From: DATKQI01 sp035532755
GTDB lineage: Bacteria; Pseudomonadota; Alphaproteobacteria; Acetobacterales; Acetobacteraceae
Direction: 5' to 3'
NCBI GenBank assembly: GCA_035532755.1
Contig: DATKQI010000306.1
Span: 1-30,010 of the forward strand
DNA: 30,010 nt
The translations under genes and the position numbers were made by a program. Positions within the stretch are counted from its first letter, which is position 1; each line of letters begins with the position of its first letter. The notes beneath the pieces are model-generated. The model saw only the letters and a program-made list of their open reading frames with translations. It was not told the origin of the DNA and searched no databases. Positions 24,744 through 30,010 of this stretch are shown here, piece by piece.

Positions 24744-26290
24744 GGAGCAGGCTCCTCGGCAATCGCGGGAAGAAGCGCGGAGCCTGCTGCTTCGATGATG
24801 GCTCCGGAGCGGATAAGGGCAGCGGCGGCGGCAATGTCTGGCGCCATGAAGCGATCGTCCTGGAGCTTCGGCACCACGGCGCGCAGGCAGGCCCGCGCGC
24901 GCTCCAGCGGCGCGGCAGAGCGCAATGGGGTGTGGAAATCACAACCTTGCGCTGCGGCCAGGAATTCGATCCCGACAACGGAAATCACGTTGTCCATCAT
25001 GGCGTGCAGCCGCCGCGCGCCGTGTGCGGCCATGGAGACGTGATCCTCCTGATTGGCCGATGTGGGGATGGAATCGACGCTCGCGGGTGTCGCCCGCTGT
25101 CGGTTTTCCGCCACAAGTGCGGCGGCCGTTACCTGGGCGATCATGAATCCCGAGTTCAGGCCGGGATTGGGGGTAAGAAAAGCAGGCAGAAGCGACAATG
25201 TCGGATCGGTGAGCATCGCGATCCGGCGTTCCGAAATGGAGCCAATTTCGCACAGCGCAAGCGCGATCATATCGGCGGCGAAGGCAACAGGCTCGGCATG
25301 GAAGTTGCCGCCAGAGATCACCTCGTTCTGTTCCGGAAACAACAGCGGATTGTCGGAAACTCCGTTCGCTTCTGTCAACAGCGTGGCCGCCGCCTGCCGC
25401 AGAATATCCAGACAGGCGCCCGCCACCTGGGGTTGGCAGCGCAGGCAATACGGGTCCTGCACGCGGTTGTCGTTGAAACGATGCGATGCCCTGATCTCGC
25501 TGCCTTCCATCAATGCGCGCAACGCCGCCGCGACTTCAATCTGCCCACGATGGCCCCGCAGCAACTGGATGCGGGCATCGAATGGCGCATCCGAGCCACG
25601 CGCCGCATCAGTTGACAGCGCACCGGTGACGATGGCGCTGCGCAACACCGTTTCCGCATCGAACAAGGCGGACAGAGCCAGTGCGCAAGATGTCTGCGTT
25701 CCGTTGAGAAGAGCCAAGCCTTCTTTCGGGCCAAGCGTCAGCGGTGCGAGGCCGGCTTCGGCCAGTGCAGTCGTGGCGGGCAATGTTCGCCCGCCATGCG
25801 TTGCCTCTCCTTCACCCATCAGCGCCGCTGTCATGTGAGCGAGCGGTGCGAGGTCTCCGGATGCGCCCACCGAACCCTGTCCGGGGATCATTGGCAGCAC
25901 GCCCCGCGTCAGCGCTGTCTGGATCGTCTCGATGGTGCTCCATCGGACACCCGAATGGCCTTGAGCTAGGCTCGCGATCTTCAAAGCCATCATCAGTCGG
26001 ACGACTGCTTCCGGCAGAACCTCCCCCACACCCGCCGCATGCGAGAGTACGAGATTGCGCTGCAGCGTGGCGAGATCAGCCTGCGGAATGCCCACCGTGG
26101 CAAGGCGGCCAAAGCCGGTGTTGATGCCGTACACTGGGGAATCACGCGTCACGATGCGTGCCACCATGGACGAGGCGGCTTCCACGCGTGGGCGGCACAC
26201 CGGATCGAGTGCCGCGCCTGCCCCACGATAGATCTGCCGCCACGCCGCGAGCGGAACGGCTCCGGGAACAAGCACGACGGACGCGGTCAT
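24740..26290 (-). CDS. hutH: Histidine ammonia-lyase (histidase)
   Basis: A 516-residue histidase, step one of histidine catabolism: L-histidine to trans-urocanate plus ammonia in the cytoplasm. The Ala143-Ser144-Gly145 triad that cyclises into the MIO cofactor is present in GSVGASGDLAPLAHM, and Tyr54 in PVYGINTGFG matches the catalytic tyrosine. Other marks are LVLSHAAGVGE, NEVISGGNFHAEPVAFAAD and TSANQEDHVSMAAHGAR. I start it at the ATG at 26290, whose A-T-G overlaps the hutI stop (ATGA); an ATG at 26314 would lie inside hutI and add eight atypical residues. The length is normal. Confidence 0.98.
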   Translation of the reverse strand: MTASVVLVPGAVPLAAWRQIYRGAGAALDPVCRPRVEAASSMVARIVTRDSPVYGINTGFGRLATVGIPQADLATLQRNLVLSHAAGVGEVLPEAVVRLMMALKIASLAQGHSGVRWSTIETIQTALTRGVLPMIPGQGSVGASGDLAPLAHMTAALMGEGEATHGGRTLPATTALAEAGLAPLTLGPKEGLALLNGTQTSCALALSALFDAETVLRSAIVTGALSTDAARGSDAPFDARIQLLRGHRGQIEVAAALRALMEGSEIRASHRFNDNRVQDPYCLRCQPQVAGACLDILRQAAATLLTEANGVSDNPLLFPEQNEVISGGNFHAEPVAFAADMIALALCEIGSISERRIAMLTDPTLSLLPAFLTPNPGLNSGFMIAQVTAAALVAENRQRATPASVDSIPTSANQEDHVSMAAHGARRLHAMMDNVISVVGIEFLAAAQGCDFHTPLRSAAPLERARACLRAVVPKLQDDRFMAPDIAAAAALIRSGAIIEAAGSALLPAIAEEPAP

Positions 26291-27495
26291 GCGCCACTCC
26301 GGATGCAGGCGCACAGCGGATTGGCACCGAGTTCATGAAAAATCTGCACCGGCTTCTCCACATCCCATATGGCCAAATCGGCACGTTTGCCGGTTTCGAG
26401 GGAGCCGCGATCCGCAAAAGCGCCGAGTGCGCGCGCGGCTTCGCGGGTCACGCCGGCGATGACCTCCGTCACCGTCAGCCGGAATAACGTTGCGGCCATG
26501 TTCATCGCCAGCAGCAGGGAGACCATCGGTGCCGTTCCCGGGTTGCAATCCGTCGCGATCGCGATGCGCGTGCCGTGTCGGCGAAACGCCGCCACCGGCG
26601 GGGCTTGTGGCTCACGCAGCATATAGAATGCGCCGGGCAGCAGCACGGCCACGGTGCCGGCGGCAGCAAGTGCCGTCGCCCCGGCGTCATCGCAATATTC
26701 CAGATGGTCGGCGGAGAGTGCCCCGTGATGCGCGGCCAGGGCGGCACCGCCGAGATTCGATAGCTGGTCGGCATGCAGCTTCACCGGCAGGCCCAACCCG
26801 CGGGCCGCATCAAACACGCGACCAACCTGCGCTGGCGAGAAGGCGATGCGCTCGCAAAATGCGTCCACTGCGTCAGCCAGCCCTTCACGGGCAATCGTTG
26901 GCAGGATGCGCGAGCAGATATCGTCGATGTAGCGGTCCTTGTCGCCGCCGTATTCCTCGGGCAACGCATGCGCGCCAAGATAGCTGGTCCGCACGTCCAC
27001 TGCCCTCTGCCGCCCGAGTTGGCGGGCCACGCGGAGCATCCGCGCTTCGGTCTCATGGTCCAGGCCATAGCCGGATTTGATCTCGATCGTAGTCACACCC
27101 TCGGCCAGCAGGCGGTCGAGCCGTTTCAGGCTGGCGATGAGCAGTGTTGCCTCATCCGCGGCGCGGGTGGCGCGTACGCTGGCGCGAATTCCACCCCCTT
27201 CCTGCGCGATCTGCTCGTAGCTGTCCCCTTCCAGCCGCCGTTCGAACTCGTCCGCACGGTTGCCCGCAAATACCAGATGGGTGTGGCAGTCGATCAATCC
27301 TGGCGTGATCCAACGTCCATCCAGGGTTGTAAGCTCCGCGGCGTCCCAATCTGCCGGCAGGTCCGTCATCGGGCCGGCGAAGGCGATGCGTCCGTCCAGA
27401 ACGGCCAGTGCTGCGCCCTTCACCACGCCAAGCCCTGCCTGGCCCGGAGCCAGGGTCGCAAGGCAGGCATCAAGCCAGATTTTGTCGAACCGCAT
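26287..27495 (-). CDS. hutI: Imidazolonepropionase
   Basis: A 402-residue amidohydrolase, step three: 4-imidazolone-5-propionate to N-formimino-L-glutamate. The metal site is complete: His71 and His73 in DCHTHLVFAGNR, His241 in KLHADQLS and Asp316 in ATDCNPGTAPM. Substrate-loop motifs GGGIRASVRATR (100-111), EIKSGYGLD (138-146) and YLGAHALPEEY (172-182) are typical. It is the first gene of the minus-strand hut operon; the ATG at 27495 has a weak AGCAGG upstream. Its promoter region, shared with hutF, carries a HutC-like palindrome. Order hutI-hutH-hutU with 4-nt overlaps indicates one transcription unit. Confidence 0.97.
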   Translation of the reverse strand: MRFDKIWLDACLATLAPGQAGLGVVKGAALAVLDGRIAFAGPMTDLPADWDAAELTTLDGRWITPGLIDCHTHLVFAGNRADEFERRLEGDSYEQIAQEGGGIRASVRATRAADEATLLIASLKRLDRLLAEGVTTIEIKSGYGLDHETEARMLRVARQLGRQRAVDVRTSYLGAHALPEEYGGDKDRYIDDICSRILPTIAREGLADAVDAFCERIAFSPAQVGRVFDAARGLGLPVKLHADQLSNLGGAALAAHHGALSADHLEYCDDAGATALAAAGTVAVLLPGAFYMLREPQAPPVAAFRRHGTRIAIATDCNPGTAPMVSLLLAMNMAATLFRLTVTEVIAGVTREAARALGAFADRGSLETGKRADLAIWDVEKPVQIFHELGANPLCACIRSGA

Positions 27496-27522
27496 GCAGG
27501 CCTGCTCTGTCCATCCCGATCA

Positions 27523-27538
27523 ATTGTCTATACATAAT
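27523..27538. promoter_or_regulatory. Candidate HutC operator in the divergent hutI/hutF promoter region
   Basis: ATTGTCTATACATAAT is a near-palindrome centred on TGTCTATACA. It closely resembles the TTGTnTATACA-type sites that I recall for HutC repressors in Proteobacteria. It lies 28 bp from the hutI start and 47 bp from the hutF start, and CATAAT at its right end could be a -10 box for hutF. HutC with no urocanate would sit here and close both promoters. The palindrome is seen; the binding is inferred. Confidence 0.65.
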
Positions 27539-27584
27539 GGGCAAGCACCCACCTTGTCGAGCGGTGCCGGGCAGGAGATGAACG

Positions 27585-28949
27585 ATGAGCGAGTTTTTCT
27601 TCGATCATGCGCTGCTGCCTGGGGGGTGGGCGCGGGACGTGCGGATCGGCATCACTGACGGTTCGATCACCGCGATCGCCACGGATGCACGGCCTGAGGG
27701 AGCGGAACATCCGGCTGGCATCGCCGTGCCGGGACTTGCCAACCTGCACTGCCATGCGTTCCAGCGGGGCATGGCCGGCCTTGCCGAGCATGGTGCCCCG
27801 AACGAGGATGATTTCTGGACATGGCGGGAGGTGATGTACCGCTTTCTCGCCGTTCTCTCGCCCGACGACGTCCAGGCCATTGCCGCTTTCGCCTATATGG
27901 AGATGCTGCAGGCCGGCTACACCGCCGTGGCGGAATTCCACTATCTGCATCACGCGCCGGATGGTGAACCCTATGCCGATCTTGCCGAGATGGCCGGACG
28001 CATCATCGCGGCAGTCGGCGAGAGTGGAATTGGCCTGACCCTGCTGCCCAGCCTGTATGCGCATGGCACGTTCGGCGGGGCGCCGCCGGTACCATTACAG
28101 CGGCGCTTCCTCAACGATCCTGACAGATTTCTTGCTTTGGTCGATCGCTGCCGCACCCTGCTGCGCGCCCAGCCAGATGCGGCCTTGGGCATTGCGCCGC
28201 ATTCGCTGCGCGCCGTCTCGCCGCCGGAGCTTGCGGCGGTAGTAGCCGCCACGCCGGCCGGGCCGGTGCATATTCATGCCGCCGAACAGATCAAGGAAGT
28301 GGAGCAATGCCTTGCGTGGTCGGGTCGGCGGCCAGTGGAATGGCTGCTGGAGCGTGCGGATATCGGTCCGCGGTGGTGTCTGATTCATGCAACACACATG
28401 ACCGAGGCCGAAACCTCAGGCCTTGCTCGCAGCGGCGCGGTGGCAGGGTTATGCCCGTTGACTGAGGCCAATCTGGGTGACGGCGTATTCCGCACCGCCG
28501 ATTTCGTCGGGCGGCAAGGACACATCGGGATCGGCAGCGATTCGAATATCTCGACCGATCCCGCCGCCGAGTTGCGTCAACTGGAATATGCGCAGCGACT
28601 GGCGCAGCGCAGCCGCAATGTGCTTGCGCCGGAGCACGGAGGTTCGACCGGACGGCGGCTGCTGGAGGCAGCGCTGACCGGAGGCGCACAGGCAACTGCG
28701 CGGTCTGTCGGGGCCATAGCCCCTGGATGCCGTGGCGATATCGTGATCCTGGACCCGAACCATCCCGACCTGTGCGGACGCACCGGGGATTTCTGGATTG
28801 ATGGCTGGATTTTTTCGGCCGGGCGTTCGGCCGTGCGGAACGTACTGGTTGGCGGAAAGGTGATCGTGACGGATGGGGTGCATGCCCGGCAGGATTCCAT
28901 CATTGCCCGCTATCGCGATGTCATCCGCCGGGTTGCTGCCGCGTCGTGA
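27585..28949 (+). CDS. hutF: Formimidoylglutamate deiminase
   Basis: A 454-residue zinc amidohydrolase converting N-formimino-L-glutamate to N-formyl-L-glutamate and ammonia. Zinc-site motifs are NLHCHAFQRGMAG (53-65) with His55 and His57, VHIHAAEQ (228-235), LIHATHM (266-272) and GIGSDSNIS (315-323) with Asp319. EFHYLHH (117-123), typical of HutF, is also present. Length and order fit Pseudomonas HutF. The ATG at 27585 follows GGCAGGAG. This enzyme defines the formylglutamate branch of the pathway, which needs HutG (formylglutamate deformylase); no hutG is in the window. hutC begins within the last codons (GTGA overlap), so the two are co-translated. Confidence 0.96.
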   Translation: MSEFFFDHALLPGGWARDVRIGITDGSITAIATDARPEGAEHPAGIAVPGLANLHCHAFQRGMAGLAEHGAPNEDDFWTWREVMYRFLAVLSPDDVQAIAAFAYMEMLQAGYTAVAEFHYLHHAPDGEPYADLAEMAGRIIAAVGESGIGLTLLPSLYAHGTFGGAPPVPLQRRFLNDPDRFLALVDRCRTLLRAQPDAALGIAPHSLRAVSPPELAAVVAATPAGPVHIHAAEQIKEVEQCLAWSGRRPVEWLLERADIGPRWCLIHATHMTEAETSGLARSGAVAGLCPLTEANLGDGVFRTADFVGRQGHIGIGSDSNISTDPAAELRQLEYAQRLAQRSRNVLAPEHGGSTGRRLLEAALTGGAQATARSVGAIAPGCRGDIVILDPNHPDLCGRTGDFWIDGWIFSAGRSAVRNVLVGGKVIVTDGVHARQDSIIARYRDVIRRVAAAS

Positions 28950-29677
28950 CGGCGGCACCGGTTCCCCGTTATCTATCCATTCGCCAGGATCTGGAGCAGG
29001 CTATCCGGTCGGGCCGGTGGCCGCCCGCGCATCGCGTTCCGCCTGAACAGGAACTGATGCTGCAGTACGGCTGCTCGCGTATGACCGTCAGCCGGGCGCT
29101 CGGTGAACTGGTGACGCGGGGAATGATCGTTCGCCGCCGCCGTGCCGGCAGCTTTGTCGCCGCTCCACCGGTGGAGCACACCGTGCTGCGCATCCCCGAC
29201 ATCGCAGCCGAGGTTCATGAGAGCGGCGCGGCGTATCGGTTCGATCTGCTGGCGCGCAGCGAACGCACCGCCACCACGCGCGATAGAGCGCGGCTGGATA
29301 CAGCGGCAGGGGCACGCATTCTCGCACTGCGTGGCGTCCATATGGCGAACGAACAACCTCTGCTGGTGGAAGATCGGCTGATCGATCTTTCGGCGATTCC
29401 TGCTGCGCTCGATGCCGATTTCTGCGGAATGCCCCCCGGAACCTGGCTGCTCCAGGCCGCGCCCTGGACTCAGGCGGAGCATCGCGTCCGCGCCGTTAAT
29501 GCCGATGCGGACATCGCCAGGATGCTTGCGATCGCTCCCGGAACCGCGTGCCTCGTTGTCGAACGGCGGACATGGCAATCCGGCCGGCCGGTCACCCAGG
29601 TGGTGTTGACCTACCCGGGTGATTCCCACCAGTTCGTGGCTCGATTCAGCCCAACCGCGCCGTTGCCGCCGGATTGA
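28946..29677 (+). CDS. hutC: Histidine-utilisation repressor HutC (GntR family)
   Basis: A 243-residue GntR-family regulator of the HutC subfamily. The N-terminal winged helix-turn-helix spans about residues 8-73 (RYLSIRQDLEQAIRSGRWPP, YGCSRMTVSRALGELVTRGM, then RRRRAGSFVA). A UTRA ligand domain follows to the end, with LALRGVHMANEQPLLVEDRL and VVERRTWQSGRPVTQVVLTY. HutC proteins repress hut genes and are released by urocanate. The start is a GTG overlapping the hutF stop. A HutC-like palindrome lies in the hutI/hutF region, so the protein would control itself through the hutF promoter. It ends 14 bp from the convergent glpD stop, with no clear terminator between them. Confidence 0.93.
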   Translation: MTAAPVPRYLSIRQDLEQAIRSGRWPPAHRVPPEQELMLQYGCSRMTVSRALGELVTRGMIVRRRRAGSFVAAPPVEHTVLRIPDIAAEVHESGAAYRFDLLARSERTATTRDRARLDTAAGARILALRGVHMANEQPLLVEDRLIDLSAIPAALDADFCGMPPGTWLLQAAPWTQAEHRVRAVNADADIARMLAIAPGTACLVVERRTWQSGRPVTQVVLTYPGDSHQFVARFSPTAPLPPD

Positions 29678-29691
29678 GCAAGCGGGCGGCA

Positions 29692-30010
29692 CTATGAAGC
29701 CGATGCCATCCAGGTGGCGAAGGTGTCCTGTTCTGTGGGTTTCATGTGGAGTGCATGCTTGGTGCGGCGGAACAGGATGTCCTCGGCGGAGCGGGCCCAT
29801 TCGGTGCGGCGCAGGAAGTCCGCCTCGATCTCATACAGCCGTCCCCCGAAATGCCGGCCCAGCCCGGCTAGGCTGCCGGCACCATCCAGCAGCTGCAACG
29901 CCCGTGTGCCGTAGGCGCGCGCGTAGTGCCGCGCCAGACCCTCCGGCAGCCAGGGATGCGATTGGCGGAAGCCGGACAGGAAGCCATCGAAGTCCGCCCC
30001 CGGCATGTCC
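29692..30010 (-). CDS. glpD: Aerobic glycerol-3-phosphate dehydrogenase, C-terminal part
   Basis: The last 105 or so residues of a GlpD-type FAD enzyme; the rest lies beyond the right edge. The segment LARHYARAYGTRALQLLDGA, then LGRHFGGRLYEIEADFLRR, and TEWARSAEDILFRRTKHALH is the helical C-terminal domain of sn-glycerol-3-phosphate dehydrogenase, which passes electrons from glycerol 3-phosphate to quinone at the inner membrane. The frame is open to the window end and the upstream DMPGADFDGFLSGFRQSHPW also fits the family, so the Met at 30006 is internal, not a start. The catalytic FAD domain is not visible. It is convergent with hutC and functionally unrelated to the hut cluster as far as can be seen. 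Confidence 0.9.
   Translation of the reverse strand, partial: DMPGADFDGFLSGFRQSHPWLPEGLARHYARAYGTRALQLLDGAGSLAGLGRHFGGRLYEIEADFLRRTEWARSAEDILFRRTKHALHMKPTEQDTFATWMASAS

Noticed and set aside
23151..25043. A 630-residue plus-strand open frame opposite hutU and hutH
   Set aside because: Antisense shadow; both hut enzymes have complete active sites and overlapping starts and stops.

Overview
The window looks like chromosome of a GC-rich alphaproteobacterium, probably Acetobacteraceae or a close relative. That assignment is inferred from codon and GC usage, Tat-type binding proteins, a periplasmic PQQ dehydrogenase and the hut layout; there is no rRNA marker here. I see no phage genes, insertion sequences, tRNA or rRNA genes, or CRISPR arrays. 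The density and order suggest a metabolic and transport region rather than a mobile island.

Left part (1-8816): a class III CoA-transferase fragment (-) is divergent from an aldehyde dehydrogenase (+). The dehydrogenase is followed by a periplasmic protein very like cyclohexadienyl dehydratase PheC and a lone family-5 (peptide-type) binding protein. A complete PotABCD-like importer (binding protein, two permeases, ATPase) lies on the minus strand with overlapping start and stop codons.

Centre (8817-16142): a clear cobalamin riboswitch with a fitting promoter precedes metE, the B12-independent methionine synthase. A large hairpin separates metE from xylulokinase. Next come a small c-type cytochrome and a PQQ-dependent alcohol dehydrogenase whose metal site carries the Asp-Tyr-Asp signature associated with lanthanide use. 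A convergent DUF938 methyltransferase follows.

Right-centre (16181-20470): a double-SIS-domain sugar-phosphate isomerase/deaminase is divergent from a family-1 sugar ABC importer (binding protein and two permeases). No ATPase gene is present, which suggests amino-sugar uptake and use.

Right part (20488-30010): a histidine-utilisation region. hutI-hutH-hutU run on the minus strand with 4-nt overlaps, followed on the same strand by a complete NitT/TauT-type importer. hutF and hutC run divergently on the plus strand. A HutC-like palindrome sits in the shared promoter region. hutF implies the formylglutamate route, but the hutG expected for it is not in the window. The window ends in the C-terminus of glpD.

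Nothing here is an obviously unknown defence or mobile system. The points most worth checking are the DYD-type PQQ enzyme, the transporter attached to the hut genes, two Shine-Dalgarno-masking hairpins (before the pheC-like gene and xylB), and the riboswitch leader with its small overlapping ORF.
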